Shown here: positions 1 to 8,757 of the stretch, one piece after another
Layout of the letters: each line of letters opens with the position of its first letter
Position numbering within the stretch: position 1 is the first letter of the stretch
Source of the DNA: Neorhizobium alkalisoli
GTDB lineage: Bacteria; Pseudomonadota; Alphaproteobacteria; Rhizobiales; Rhizobiaceae
Reading direction: 5' to 3'
DNA length: 64,000 bases
Assembly (NCBI RefSeq): GCF_002968635.1
Contig: NZ_PVBN01000013.1
Span: 62,001 to 126,000 of the forward strand
Notes under the pieces: generated by a model
Databases searched by the model: none
Seen by the model: the letters and a program-made list of their open reading frames with translations, nothing else
Told to the model about the DNA's origin: nothing
Position numbers and translations under genes: made by a program

Positions 1-575
1 AGGTATTTCAGCGTGCCCCAGGCGCTCTCGTTCGAAAGGCCGATGGCGCGGAGCTTGCCTTCCTTGACCAGCTCGCCCAGGGTTTCGAGGATTTCGGAGA
101 TCTCCGCCGCGGCCTTTTCCCGATCCTGGGCAGAGGCATCGAAGGTCCAGGAATTGCGGAAGTGAAAGGTGCCGCGGTTCGGCCAATGGATCTGGTAAAG
201 GTCGAGATAGTCGGTCTGCAGGCGCTTGAGGCTGGCATCCAGGGCTTCGCGGAGGGTCTCGGCGCCGATCTCGCGTCCGCCGCGGATATGCGGGCGGCCG
301 CTTCCGGCAATCTTCGAGGCGAGGATCACATCCTTGCGTTTGCCGCTCTTCTTGAGCCAGGTGCCGATGATCTGTTCGGTGCGGCCGTAGGTTTCCGGGC
401 TTACGGGTGTCGTCGGATAAAGTTCGGCCGTGTCGAAGAAGTTGACGCCTTTGCTAACCGCGTAATCCATCTGTTCGTGGGCTTCGGCTTCGGAGTTCTG
501 CGTACCCCAGGTCATCGTGCCGAGGCAGATTTCCGACACGGAGAGCTCCGTCCGGCCAAGTTTCTTATACTGCAT
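1..575 (-). CDS. Aldo/keto reductase, C-terminus beyond window
   Basis: NADPH-dependent aldo/keto reductase, probably of the Tas/YhdN-like group acting on small aldehydes or ketones in the cytoplasm. The gene reads leftward from an ATG at 573-575; the encoded start MQYKKLGRTELSVSEICLGTM is the family N-terminal beta-hairpin and first barrel strand. The catalytic tetrad is visible in order: Asp and Tyr in FDTAELYP, Lys in LASKIAG, His in YQIHWPN. About 191 residues are present; the family runs to 320-350, so the 3' part lies outside the window. It is divergent from fabD, with 160 bp between start codons. The physiological substrate cannot be told from sequence. Confidence 0.9.
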   Translation of the reverse strand, partial: MQYKKLGRTELSVSEICLGTMTWGTQNSEAEAHEQMDYAVSKGVNFFDTAELYPTTPVSPETYGRTEQIIGTWLKKSGKRKDVILASKIAGSGRPHIRGGREIGAETLREALDASLKRLQTDYLDLYQIHWPNRGTFHFRNSWTFDASAQDREKAAAEISEILETLGELVKEGKLRAIGLSNESAWGTLKY

Positions 576-677
576 GGAATGAAATCCCGTCCTGAAAAGT
601 CGGCGGCACTCTAAGCAGGATTTGATGGAGCGCAAGGGGAGAACGGGCCGTAAAAGGCCCGGAAAGCCGCCGCGCCC

Positions 678-706
678 TTGACACTCCGGGCTCAAATGTG
701 AATGGA
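678..706 (+). promoter_or_regulatory. Possible sigma-70 promoter for the fab run
   Basis: A perfect TTGACA -35 hexamer lies at 678-683, 53 bp before the fabD start. The sequence at the expected -10 distance (about 700-706) is a poor match, so this is a -35 call only. Rhizobial promoters often have weak -10 boxes. No promoter for the divergent reductase gene is obvious. Confidence 0.35.
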
Positions 707-735
707 GAGGCAAAACATAAGGGAAGGAACCACCC

Positions 736-1680
736 ATGAGCATCGCATTCACGTTCCCCGGACAGGGCAGCCAGTCCGTCGGCATGGGGAAAGACCTCGC
801 GGAAGCCTATCCCGAAGCCCGGGCCGTCTTCGAAGAGGTCGACGAGGCGCTCGGCCAGAAACTCTCCGATATCATGTGGAACGGCCCGGAAGAAACGCTG
901 ACGCTGACGGCCAATGCCCAGCCGGCCTTGATGGCCGTTTCGATTGCCGCCATGCGCGTCATGGAAGCCAGCGGCCTGAAGCTTGCAGACAAGGTCGCCT
1001 ATGTCGCCGGCCACTCGCTCGGCGAATATTCCGCGCTCTGTGCCGCCGGCACCTTCTCGCTTTCCGATACGGCAAGACTGCTGCGCATCCGCGGTGACGC
1101 GATGCAGAGCGCCGTACCGGTCGGGCACGGCGCCATGGCCGCGATTATCGGTCTGGAACATGGCGAAGTCGATGCGGTTTGCGCCGAGGCACGGCGGGAA
1201 GGCGTCTGCCAGATCGCCAACGACAATGGCGGCGGGCAGCTGGTGATTTCGGGCTCGAAGGCCGCGGTTGAAAAGGCCGCCGCACTTGCCACGGAAAAGG
1301 GCGCCAAGCGCGCCATCATGCTGCCGGTCTCCGCACCCTTCCACAGCGACCTGATGGCGCCCGCGGCGGACGCGATGCGTCACGCTCTGGACAAGGTCGA
1401 GAAGAAGAACCCGGTCGTCCCGGTCATCGCCAATGTGCGCGCCGCCCCGGTTTACGATGCCGAGGAAATCGCCACGCTGCTCGTCACCCAGGTGACCGGC
1501 CAGGTGCGCTGGCGCGAAACCGTGGAGTGGTTCGGCGCCAATGGCGTCACGACGCTCTACGAGATCGGTTCGGGAAAAGTGCTGACAGGCCTTGCCCGCC
1601 GCATCGACAAGAATATTTCCGGCCTTGCCGTCAACGCGCCGGCCGATATCGATGCCGCGCTCGCTGCCATTCTTGGCTGA
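736..1680 (+). CDS. fabD: Malonyl-CoA:ACP transacylase FabD
   Basis: Transfers malonyl from CoA to acyl carrier protein, supplying the extender unit for type II fatty-acid synthesis in the cytoplasm. The 314-residue length is standard. Seen in the sequence: the GQGSQ oxyanion loop at residues 9-13, the nucleophilic Ser94 in GHSLGEYSA, and the catalytic His203 in SAPFHSDLM. A good Shine-Dalgarno (GGGAAGGAA) precedes the ATG. It is the first gene of a fabD-fabG-acpP-fabF run, with fabG starting 27 bp after the stop; the two are probably co-transcribed. Identity is secure. Confidence 0.97.
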   Translation: MSIAFTFPGQGSQSVGMGKDLAEAYPEARAVFEEVDEALGQKLSDIMWNGPEETLTLTANAQPALMAVSIAAMRVMEASGLKLADKVAYVAGHSLGEYSALCAAGTFSLSDTARLLRIRGDAMQSAVPVGHGAMAAIIGLEHGEVDAVCAEARREGVCQIANDNGGGQLVISGSKAAVEKAAALATEKGAKRAIMLPVSAPFHSDLMAPAADAMRHALDKVEKKNPVVPVIANVRAAPVYDAEEIATLLVTQVTGQVRWRETVEWFGANGVTTLYEIGSGKVLTGLARRIDKNISGLAVNAPADIDAALAAILG

Positions 1681-1706
1681 CGAAAGAGACTCTAGAGGAT
1701 TCGATC

Positions 1707-2447
1707 ATGTTTGATTTGACTGGCCGCAAGGCCTTGGTGACCGGCGCAACCGGCGGGCTCGGCGAAGAGATCGCCCGCCTGCTGCACAAGCAGGGCGCCA
1801 TTGTCGGCCTGCACGGCACGCGTGTCGAGAAGCTGGAGGCGCTGGCCGCCGATCTCGGCGGGGACCGCGTCAAGATCTTCCCGGCCAATCTCTCCGACCG
1901 CGACGAAGTGAAGGCGCTCGGCGAAAAGGCCGAGGCCGAACTCGAAGGCGTCGACATCCTGGTCAACAATGCCGGCATCACCAAGGACGGCCTGTTCGTG
2001 CGCATGAGCGATGCGGACTGGGACTCGGTGCTCGAAGTCAATCTGACGGCCGTGTTCCGCCTGACCCGCGAACTCACCCATCCCATGATGCGTCGCCGCC
2101 ATGGCCGCATCATCAACATTTCCTCGGTCGTCGGCGTTACCGGCAATCCCGGTCAGGCGAACTATTGTGCTTCGAAGGCGGGCCTGATCGGCTTTTCGAA
2201 ATCGCTGGCCCAGGAGATCGCCACCCGCAACGTGACGGTCAACTGCGTCGCTCCGGGCTTCATCGAGAGCGCCATGACCGGCAAGCTGAACGACAAGCAG
2301 AAGGACGCCATCCTGGGCGCGATCCCCATGAAGCGGATGGGCGCCGGCGCGGACATCGCCGCTGCGGTTCTTTATCTCGCTTCGAACGAGGCGGGCTACG
2401 TGACCGGCCAGACGATTCACGTCAACGGCGGCATGGCGATGATCTAG
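1707..2447 (+). CDS. fabG: 3-oxoacyl-ACP reductase FabG
   Basis: NADPH-dependent ketoacyl-ACP reductase, the first reductive step of fatty-acid elongation. A short-chain dehydrogenase of 246 residues: the TGATGGLG nucleotide-binding glycine motif is at 12-19, NNAG at 87-90, and the catalytic triad is Ser140, Tyr153 and Lys157 (YCASK). The ATG at 1707 is preceded by AGAGGA; a longer in-frame extension upstream would overlap fabD and is not needed. The protein ends in the usual HVNGGMAMI. The position between fabD and acpP separates it from the many SDR paralogues of rhizobia. Confidence 0.97.
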   Translation: MFDLTGRKALVTGATGGLGEEIARLLHKQGAIVGLHGTRVEKLEALAADLGGDRVKIFPANLSDRDEVKALGEKAEAELEGVDILVNNAGITKDGLFVRMSDADWDSVLEVNLTAVFRLTRELTHPMMRRRHGRIINISSVVGVTGNPGQANYCASKAGLIGFSKSLAQEIATRNVTVNCVAPGFIESAMTGKLNDKQKDAILGAIPMKRMGAGADIAAAVLYLASNEAGYVTGQTIHVNGGMAMI

Positions 2448-2733
2448 GCTGCGGTGCGGCGTTGCATGTCCTGTCGCAATCGGCTGTTGGCGGCGGTGAA
2501 ATGGAACAAATTCTGGCTTTGCGGAACACGGAAACCATGTTAAGCGGGCCATGACTGTGAATAGTCACCCCGAAATGCAGGCCGTCATATTGCGTGAGTG
2601 CGGCATGACTGGAACCTGACGAGGGGGGAACGGGTTTGCCGGGCATCGGCGTCGAGAGGCGGCGAGTGCAGGTTTTAAACAGGGTACGGGTGCTATTCGG
2701 GCATCCGGAAAGACAAAGGTCGAGGAAACCGAC

Positions 2734-2970
2734 ATGAGCGATATCGCAGAACGCGTGAAGAAAATTGTTATTGACCACCTCGGCGTCGATGCCGACAAAG
2801 TTGTCGAAGGCGCAAGCTTTATCGACGATCTCGGCGCGGATTCGCTCGACACCGTCGAACTTGTCATGGCTTTCGAAGAAGAATTCGGCGTCGAGATCCC
2901 TGACGATGCGGCCGATTCCATTCTGACCGTCGGCGATGCCGTCAAGTTCATCGAAAAGGCCCAGGCCTGA
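2734..2970 (+). CDS. acpP: Acyl carrier protein AcpP
   Basis: Small acidic carrier (78 residues) that holds growing acyl chains on a 4'-phosphopantetheine arm during fatty-acid, lipid A and membrane-lipid synthesis. The attachment serine is Ser37 in GADSLDTVE. A 286-bp gap separates it from fabG, and the start is preceded by GTCGAGGAAACC, so acpP probably has its own strong promoter, as is normal for this very abundant protein. Codon use is biased toward preferred codons. A hairpin follows the gene (see 3017-3041). It is the general housekeeping ACP, not a specialised NodF or AcpXL type. Confidence 0.98.
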   Translation: MSDIAERVKKIVIDHLGVDADKVVEGASFIDDLGADSLDTVELVMAFEEEFGVEIPDDAADSILTVGDAVKFIEKAQA

Positions 2971-3016
2971 TCGATCCGAAACATTTGGGATAACGCCCGC
3001 AAGGCAAATCCCGACG

Positions 3017-3041
3017 ACGGCCCGCTTGTTCGGGCCGTTTC
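3017..3041 (+). terminator. Hairpin between acpP and fabF, possible attenuator
   Basis: Perfect 8-bp stem ACGGCCCG (3017-3024) and CGGGCCGT (3031-3038) with a 6-nt loop, followed by only three T residues. It lies 47 bp after the acpP stop and 42 bp before fabF. The weak U-tract suggests partial termination or an RNA 3' end for the abundant acpP transcript, with read-through into fabF. Confidence 0.55.
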
Positions 3042-3080
3042 AGCAAATAGAACATGCGAAATTAAGGCGGAACGCTGGCG

Positions 3081-4343
3081 ATGAGACGGGTCGTTATCAC
3101 CGGTACCGGCATGGTATCTCCCCTCGGATGCGGAACGGAAGCAAGCTGGCAGCGTCTGCTCGCCGGCGAGAACGCTGCCCGGGTCGTGACGGAATTCGAG
3201 GTGGAGGATCTGCCTGCCAAGGTTGCCTGCCGCATACCGGTGGGTGACGGTTCCAACGGCACCTTCAATGTCGACGACTGGATGGAGCCGAAGGAACAGC
3301 GCAAGGTCGATCCCTTCATCATCTACGGCGTGGCCGCGGCCGACATGGCGCTGGAAGATGCCGGCTGGCATCCGAAGACCGACGAAGACCAGATTGCCAC
3401 GGGCGTGCTGATCGGTTCGGGCATCGGCGGCCTCGAAGGCATCGTCGAGGCCGGCTATACGCTGCGCGACAAGGGCCCGCGCCGCATTTCTCCCTTCTTC
3501 ATTCCCGGCCGCCTGATCAACCTGGTTTCCGGCCAGGTGTCGATCCGCCACAAGCTGCGCGGCCCGAACCATGCGGTCGTCACCGCCTGTTCCACCGGCG
3601 CTCACGCAATCGGCGACGCAGCGCGCCTGATCATGCTCGGCGATGCCGACGTGATGGTCGCAGGCGGCGCTGAATCGCCGATCTGCCGCATTTCGCTTGC
3701 GGGTTTCGCGGCCTGCAAGGCGCTTTCGACCCAGCACAACGACGACCCGCAAAAGGCGTCGCGCCCCTATGACCGCGACCGTGACGGTTTCGTCATGGGC
3801 GAGGGGGCCGGCATCGTCGTGCTGGAAGAACTGGAGCACGCCAAGGCGCGCGGCGCAAAGATCTATGCGGAAGTAGTGGGCTACGGTCTTTCGGGCGACG
3901 CCTTCCACATCACCGCACCTTCGGAGGATGGCGACGGCGCCTATCGCTGCATGTCGGCCGCGCTGAAGCGGGCCGGTCTGGCGGCGTCGGACATCGATTA
4001 CATCAACGCCCACGGCACCTCGACCATGGCCGACACGATCGAACTCGGGGCTGTCGAGCGACTGGTCGGCAATGCTGCGTCGAAGATTTCCATGTCCTCG
4101 ACGAAATCGGCGATCGGTCACCTGCTTGGCGCCGCCGGTGCGGTCGAGGCCATCTTCTCGACCCTGGCGATCCGTGACAATATCGCGCCGCCGACGCTGA
4201 ACCTCGACAATCCCGATGTCGAGACGGCGATCGATCTCGTGCCACACAAGGCACGCAAGCGCGAGATCAACGTGGCGCTCTCCAATTCCTTCGGTTTCGG
4301 CGGCACGAACGCCTCCCTCGTGCTTCGCCGTTACGACGCGTAA
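3081..4343 (+). CDS. fabF: Beta-ketoacyl-ACP synthase II FabF
   Basis: Condenses malonyl-ACP with acyl-ACP to elongate fatty acids, and in most bacteria adjusts unsaturated chain length. At 420 residues it is the usual KAS II size. The active site is complete: Cys170 in VVTACSTGA, His311 in NAHGTST, Lys342 in SSTKSAIGH, His347, and the C-terminal FGFGGTNASL loop. It follows acpP by 110 bp and precedes mltG, the conserved rhizobial order. FabB-like enzymes look similar, but the neighbourhood favours FabF. Confidence 0.96.
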   Translation: MRRVVITGTGMVSPLGCGTEASWQRLLAGENAARVVTEFEVEDLPAKVACRIPVGDGSNGTFNVDDWMEPKEQRKVDPFIIYGVAAADMALEDAGWHPKTDEDQIATGVLIGSGIGGLEGIVEAGYTLRDKGPRRISPFFIPGRLINLVSGQVSIRHKLRGPNHAVVTACSTGAHAIGDAARLIMLGDADVMVAGGAESPICRISLAGFAACKALSTQHNDDPQKASRPYDRDRDGFVMGEGAGIVVLEELEHAKARGAKIYAEVVGYGLSGDAFHITAPSEDGDGAYRCMSAALKRAGLAASDIDYINAHGTSTMADTIELGAVERLVGNAASKISMSSTKSAIGHLLGAAGAVEAIFSTLAIRDNIAPPTLNLDNPDVETAIDLVPHKARKREINVALSNSFGFGGTNASLVLRRYDA

Positions 4344-4463
4344 TTGGTCGTGGCAAATGCGGCTGGACTTTCGAGGCCGGCGCGTATCATCTTCTGGACC
4401 TGTTTTTTGCCGCATTGCTTGGCCAAACAGCGGGCGAAGTTTTGAGTCTCTTGGGGGGCGCGG

Positions 4464-5663
4464 TTGAGCGATACGAATCATGTGAGTGACCCTTCTGCAG
4501 GCAATGGCAGGGGCCCTATCATTCCGAAGTCGCCGAACGAGGCGCTGAAGCCCGAACGCGTGCCCGAACCGCCGCGGCGATCGAAGAAGGCGCGCAGCCA
4601 GCTCGTCATCTTTCTGAATTTCGTGATGACGATGGTCGTCCTCGTGTGCATCGCAGGGGTCGCCGGCTTTTACTACATGATCTCGACATTCCAGGGGGCC
4701 GGCCCGCTGGAAGCCAACGCGCATTTCATGGTCCGTCCCGGTACCGGCGTCGCCGAGATAGCCAGCAATCTCGAACGCAACGGGATCATCTCCGACGCGC
4801 GCGTCTTTCGTTACGTGACGGCGACCTATCTGCGCGACGGTTCGACGCTCAAGGCCGGCGAATACGAGATCAAGGCGCGCGCTTCCATGAAGGACATCAT
4901 GGAATTGCTGGAATCGGGCAAGTCGATCCTCTATTCGGTCGTCCTGCCGGAGGGCCTGACGGTGCGGCAGATGATGCTGCGGCTCGCCGAGGATGCGGTG
5001 CTGGAGGGCGATCTGCCGGCGGAACTGCCGCCGGAGGGCAGCCTGCGTCCGGACACCTACAAGTTCTCGCGCGGCAGCAAGCGCGCCGACATCATCCATC
5101 AGATGCGTGTCGCCCAGCAGAAGATGATCGAGCAGATCTGGGAGCGCCGCGATCCGGACCTGCCGGTCAAGACGAAGGAAGAGTTCGTCGTGCTGGCCTC
5201 GATCGTCGAGAAGGAAACCGGCAAGGAAGACGAGCGCGCCCATGTGGCCTCGGTCTTCATCAATCGGCTGCAGAAGGGCATGCGCCTGCAATCCGATCCG
5301 ACGATCGTCTACGGGCTTTTCGGCGGCGACGGAAAGCCGGGCGACCGGCCGATCTTCAAATCCGACATCGCCAAGCCGACGCCCTACAATACCTATCAGA
5401 TCAAGGGCCTGCCGCCGACGCCGATCTCCAATCCCGGACGGGCCGCTCTGGAGGCGGTTGCCAATCCCTGGCGCACCAACGATCTCTATTTCGTGGCCGA
5501 CGGCAGCGGGGGGCATGTCTTTGCGGCGACGCTCGAGGAACACAACGCCAATGTCCGTCGTTGGCGCAGGATAGAAGCCGATCGCGCGCCGGCCAATCCC
5601 GAAGCCGTCGTGGACGGTCAGCCGGATGGCGAAGAGGCGGAAAAGCCGCCGAAGAGCAATTGA
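4464..5663 (+). CDS. mltG: Endolytic murein transglycosylase MltG
   Basis: Inner-membrane lytic transglycosylase that cuts nascent glycan strands inside the chain and so ends peptidoglycan polymerisation. The 399-residue protein has a basic cytoplasmic tail, one membrane segment at about 45-72, and a periplasmic YceG domain; the catalytic Glu is probably E249 in ASIVEKETG. The start is TTG at 4464, just after a GGGGGGCGCGG stretch, giving MSDTNHVS; no in-frame ATG exists upstream of the membrane segment, so the TTG is accepted. It lies 120 bp after fabF and 34 bp before the YicC gene, an envelope-synthesis run. Confidence 0.93.
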   Translation: MSDTNHVSDPSAGNGRGPIIPKSPNEALKPERVPEPPRRSKKARSQLVIFLNFVMTMVVLVCIAGVAGFYYMISTFQGAGPLEANAHFMVRPGTGVAEIASNLERNGIISDARVFRYVTATYLRDGSTLKAGEYEIKARASMKDIMELLESGKSILYSVVLPEGLTVRQMMLRLAEDAVLEGDLPAELPPEGSLRPDTYKFSRGSKRADIIHQMRVAQQKMIEQIWERRDPDLPVKTKEEFVVLASIVEKETGKEDERAHVASVFINRLQKGMRLQSDPTIVYGLFGGDGKPGDRPIFKSDIAKPTPYNTYQIKGLPPTPISNPGRAALEAVANPWRTNDLYFVADGSGGHVFAATLEEHNANVRRWRRIEADRAPANPEAVVDGQPDGEEAEKPPKSN

Positions 5664-5697
5664 TCCGCTTCCTGCGTCACTTCACCTGGAGAGTTCG

Positions 5698-6585
5698 ATG
5701 ACCTTGCAGTCCATGACCGGTTTTGCCCGCAGCGAAGGGTCGAGCGGGCGCAATCGTTTTTCATGGGAACTGCGCTCGGTGAACGGCAAGGGGCTCGACC
5801 TAAGGCTGCGGCTGCCGCCGGGCCTCGAGCGGCTGGAGCCGGATGTGCGCCGGCTGATCTCGGAAAAGTTCTCCCGCGGAAACCTGCAGGCGACCCTCAA
5901 TTTGACGGTCACCGAAACCCGGGTGGAGGCGGTGCTGAACCGGGATGCGCTTGCCGCCGTACTGTCGCTTCGCGAGGAGCTGGGCGATGTCGTCGATCCC
6001 GCTCCGCTGCGGCTGGATACGCTGATGGGCATTCGCGGGCTCGTGGAGATCCGGGAGCCCGAAGAGGGCGAGGAGGCGGTCGCCGCCCGCGACGCGGCGA
6101 TCCTTGGCTGTCTCGGTGAGGCTCTGGAGCATCTTCGCCGGATGCGCGAAGGAGAGGGCGCGGCCCTTGCTGCGGTCCTGAAGGGGCAGGTCGAGCGTAT
6201 CGCAGAGCTTGCGGCGGTCGTCGAGACCGATCCCTCCCGCTCGCCGGAAGAGATCGTCAAGCGGCTGTCCCTCCAGCTTGCGGCGCTCCTGCAGGAGGCG
6301 CCGACGCTCGATCGCGACCGCCTGCATGCGGAAGCGGCGATTCTCGCTACCAAGGCCGACCTTCGCGAGGAGATCGACCGGCTGAAGGCGCATGTGGCAG
6401 CGGCCAAGGATCTGATCGACAAGGGTGGGCCCGTCGGACGGCGCCTCGATTTCCTTGCACAGGAATTTAACAGAGAATCGAATACAATCTGTTCCAAATC
6501 CAATGCCGCTGCTGTAACCGCGGCAGGTATCGAATTGAAAGTCGTCATCGACCAGTTCCGCGAACAGGTCCAGAATTTGGAGTAG
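5698..6585 (+). CDS. YicC family endoribonuclease
   Basis: YicC/YloC family protein of 295 residues. Family members are cytoplasmic endoribonucleases implicated in RNA turnover, and the gene is classically next to gmk, as here (gmk starts 3 bp after the stop). The N-terminal YicC domain begins with the family signature MTLQSMTGFA and includes SWELRSVNGKGLDLRLRLP. The C-terminal DUF1732 ends in the conserved LDFLAQEFNRESNTICSKS segment. The start ATG has GGAGAG eight bases upstream. The role in rhizobia is not established. Confidence 0.93.
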   Translation: MTLQSMTGFARSEGSSGRNRFSWELRSVNGKGLDLRLRLPPGLERLEPDVRRLISEKFSRGNLQATLNLTVTETRVEAVLNRDALAAVLSLREELGDVVDPAPLRLDTLMGIRGLVEIREPEEGEEAVAARDAAILGCLGEALEHLRRMREGEGAALAAVLKGQVERIAELAAVVETDPSRSPEEIVKRLSLQLAALLQEAPTLDRDRLHAEAAILATKADLREEIDRLKAHVAAAKDLIDKGGPVGRRLDFLAQEFNRESNTICSKSNAAAVTAAGIELKVVIDQFREQVQNLE

Positions 6586-6588
6586 TTC

Positions 6589-7269
6589 ATGAGCCCGGCC
6601 CAATCGTTGAAGGGCAATGCGTCCTCGCCCGTGAAGATCGCCCGGCGCGGGCTGATGCTGGTCCTCTCTTCGCCCTCCGGCGCCGGTAAATCGACGATTG
6701 CGCGCAACCTGCTGGACGAAGACCGAAGCCTCGAGATTTCCGTCAGCGTGACGACGCGCGCAAAGCGACCGAGCGAGATCGCCGGAAAGCACTATCATTT
6801 CATCAGCGTCCATCAGTTCGAGCGGATGCGCGATGCGGGCGACCTGCTCGAATGGGCCGAGGTTCACGGCAATTTCTACGGCACACCGCGCGAGCCGGTC
6901 GAACAGGCGATGGCGGAAGGCCGCGACATGCTGTTCGACATCGACTGGCAGGGCGCGCTGCAATTGCAGGAGAAGATGAAGGCGGACGTGGTCTCGATCT
7001 TCGTGCTGCCGCCGTCGATGACGGAACTGCAGTCGCGCCTGCACCGCCGTGCCGAGGATTCCGAAGAGGTCATCCGCACGCGGCTCCTGAATTCCCGCGC
7101 CGAGATCGAACACTGGCGGGAATACGACTACGTGATCGTCAACGACGATCTCGATGAGGCCTTCGGTTATGTCAGCTGCATCGTCAAGGCGGAGCGGATC
7201 CGGCGGGACCGCCGATACGGACTGTTCGACTTCGTCGAGGGACTGCTTCAGGAAGAGCCGAAGCTCTAG
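6589..7269 (+). CDS. gmk: Guanylate kinase
   Basis: Phosphorylates GMP to GDP with ATP in purine nucleotide supply. The P-loop SSPSGAGKST is at about residues 27-36, the GMP-binding segment TTRAKRPSEIAGKHYHF follows, and the lid and DIDWQGA region is intact. At 226 residues it is slightly longer than E. coli Gmk because of about 20 extra N-terminal residues, common in rhizobia. It follows the YicC gene by 3 bp and is probably translated from the same mRNA. No terminator is evident in the 109 bp that follow. Confidence 0.97.
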   Translation: MSPAQSLKGNASSPVKIARRGLMLVLSSPSGAGKSTIARNLLDEDRSLEISVSVTTRAKRPSEIAGKHYHFISVHQFERMRDAGDLLEWAEVHGNFYGTPREPVEQAMAEGRDMLFDIDWQGALQLQEKMKADVVSIFVLPPSMTELQSRLHRRAEDSEEVIRTRLLNSRAEIEHWREYDYVIVNDDLDEAFGYVSCIVKAERIRRDRRYGLFDFVEGLLQEEPKL

Positions 7270-7378
7270 GGCGAATGGGCTGCTTCCCGCCGGTCATCGT
7301 GCTTGGTTGACGTAGGAAGAGGTCGTCAGTACTAAAACCGGGATCGAGTTCCGCGCTTCAACATGGGAAGGTTGAGCT

Positions 7379-8014
7379 ATGTCCGAGCGTTCTCCCGGCT
7401 CCGTTCCGAAAATCTGGCCTTCCGCCAATAGGCCCGGCTTTCACAAATCCTTCCGGCTGAACCTCGATGACCATCTGGATATCCAGCATGCGACGCGCCA
7501 GTTGCTGCCGCTTGGTCCGACCGTCGCAGCAGTCGGAGCCGTTGCGCTTTTCGTCGCGCTGATCCTGAATTTCGATAGGTGGCGGGAAGGCGACGTGGTG
7601 ACGTCGGCCATCTATATCGTTGCGACGGTCGTTGTTTGCGTGCTTCTTGCAGTTCTCCTGCTCAATCCTGCCCGGCAGCTTCTGCGTTTCATGTATCATC
7701 GACGACTGACCAAGCTCGGCGTAATCGGCAAGCCTGTGGAGTCGACCGTGGACAGAAATGGAATCTGCTACACGGTGCTGGGTCAGACGATCACCTGCAC
7801 GTGGGAATCGCTCTATGCGCTCGAAGAGGACGACGGAACGTTCTATTTCTGGATGTCCAAGATAAGCGCTCATCCCTGGCCGGCGAGAGTGTTCGCCTCG
7901 GATGAGGAACGGCAGACTTTTCGTGGGAGCGTGATGGAATGGGCGGGTCGCCCGTTTTCACCGCCCGTTCTGGCCCGCCTCGGAGCCGGAGGCAGGCTCA
8001 ACCTTCCCGATTGA
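7379..8014 (+). CDS. YcxB-like two-helix membrane protein, function unknown
   Basis: Protein of 211 residues with two hydrophobic segments at about 49-66 and 76-98 (PTVAAVGAVALFVALIL and AIYIVATVVVCVLLAVLLL), then a soluble tail containing a conserved-looking VDRNGICYTVLGQTITCTWESLYALEE stretch. That arrangement resembles YcxB-like C-terminal domain proteins, whose function is unknown. The ATG at 7379 has GGGAAGG eleven bases upstream. The gene is isolated from gmk by 109 bp and ends opposite the convergent SRPBCC gene. I do not recognise a specific role. Confidence 0.75.
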   Translation: MSERSPGSVPKIWPSANRPGFHKSFRLNLDDHLDIQHATRQLLPLGPTVAAVGAVALFVALILNFDRWREGDVVTSAIYIVATVVVCVLLAVLLLNPARQLLRFMYHRRLTKLGVIGKPVESTVDRNGICYTVLGQTITCTWESLYALEEDDGTFYFWMSKISAHPWPARVFASDEERQTFRGSVMEWAGRPFSPPVLARLGAGGRLNLPD

Positions 8015-8041
8015 GGATAAAGGGACGTCAGATATCTTTCT

Positions 8042-8080
8042 GGCATCGGATCGCGAAGATCGTCGTCGCGATCCGATGCC
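8042..8080. repeat. Perfect 15-bp inverted repeat between convergent genes
   Basis: Arms GGCATCGGATCGCGA (8042-8056) and TCGCGATCCGATGCC (8066-8080) are exact reverse complements with a 9-nt loop. The repeat sits in the 91-bp gap between two genes that end toward each other. There is no T run on either side, so it is not a standard intrinsic terminator. It could still stop transcription both ways or protect mRNA 3' ends, or be a REP-like element. Confidence 0.8.
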
Positions 8081-8105
8081 GACAGCCTCTGCCGATCCCG
8101 ATGCG

Positions 8106-8549
8106 CTATTCGTTGATATCAGGCTCGACAAGCTTCGCCAGATTTCGCAGCGACTCCTGCCAGCCGAGATAGCAAGCCTCGGCCGGGATGACGTCCGGCA
8201 CACCTGCCTGCACTATGTCGACCTCGGTCCCAACAGAGACTTTCTTCAACGTCACGGTGACTTCCATTTCGCCGGGCAGGTTGGGATCGTCGAATTTGTC
8301 CGTATAGCGCAGGCGTTGACCCGGGACGAGTTCGAGATATTCGCCGCCAAAGGAGTGGCTTGCGCCCGTTGTAAAGTTCCGGAACGACATTTTGTGCGTG
8401 CCGCCGACGGTCGGCTCCAGATGATGCACGGTGCAGACAAAGCCGTTGGGGGGAAGCCATTTGGCGACAGCGTCCGCCTCGATGAACGCGCGATAGACCT
8501 TTTCCGGGCTGGTCGCCAGGACGCGATGCAAGCGTATTGTGTTCGGCAT
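8106..8549 (-). CDS. SRPBCC / AHSA1-family protein
   Basis: Single-domain START-like (SRPBCC, AHSA1 group) protein of 147 residues. The N-terminus MPNTIRLHRVLATSPEKVYRAF is typical for the family, followed by W in VAKWLPP and the GGEYLELVPGQRL strand. Such proteins bind small hydrophobic ligands; many are encoded beside ArsR regulators, but none is adjacent here. The gene is convergent with the YcxB-like gene, and 208 bp separate its start from the next divergent gene. No specific ligand can be assigned. Confidence 0.85.
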   Translation of the reverse strand: MPNTIRLHRVLATSPEKVYRAFIEADAVAKWLPPNGFVCTVHHLEPTVGGTHKMSFRNFTTGASHSFGGEYLELVPGQRLRYTDKFDDPNLPGEMEVTVTLKKVSVGTEVDIVQAGVPDVIPAEACYLGWQESLRNLAKLVEPDINE

Positions 8550-8757
8550 AATCGTGATCCTTTTGAATGGATGGAATAGACGACTCTAAGGACGAACGCT
8601 GCTTTGCCAATCCGACACCGGATCGATCTTATTTTGAAATGAGAACGGCTCAGGTTTTCCGCGCAGCGCGGATTGGGGCGGCCGGTTTATCGTTGGAACA
8701 AATGCCTTAACGCAGACATTGGGGAGAGGTACACGGTTAAATTGAAGAGGTCCAGAG

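Noticed and set aside
2565..5543. 992-codon open frame on the minus strand opposite acpP, fabF and mltG
   Set aside because: It is the antisense shadow of strongly supported genes in high-GC DNA; low-complexity Arg/His/Gly-rich translation, no domain.
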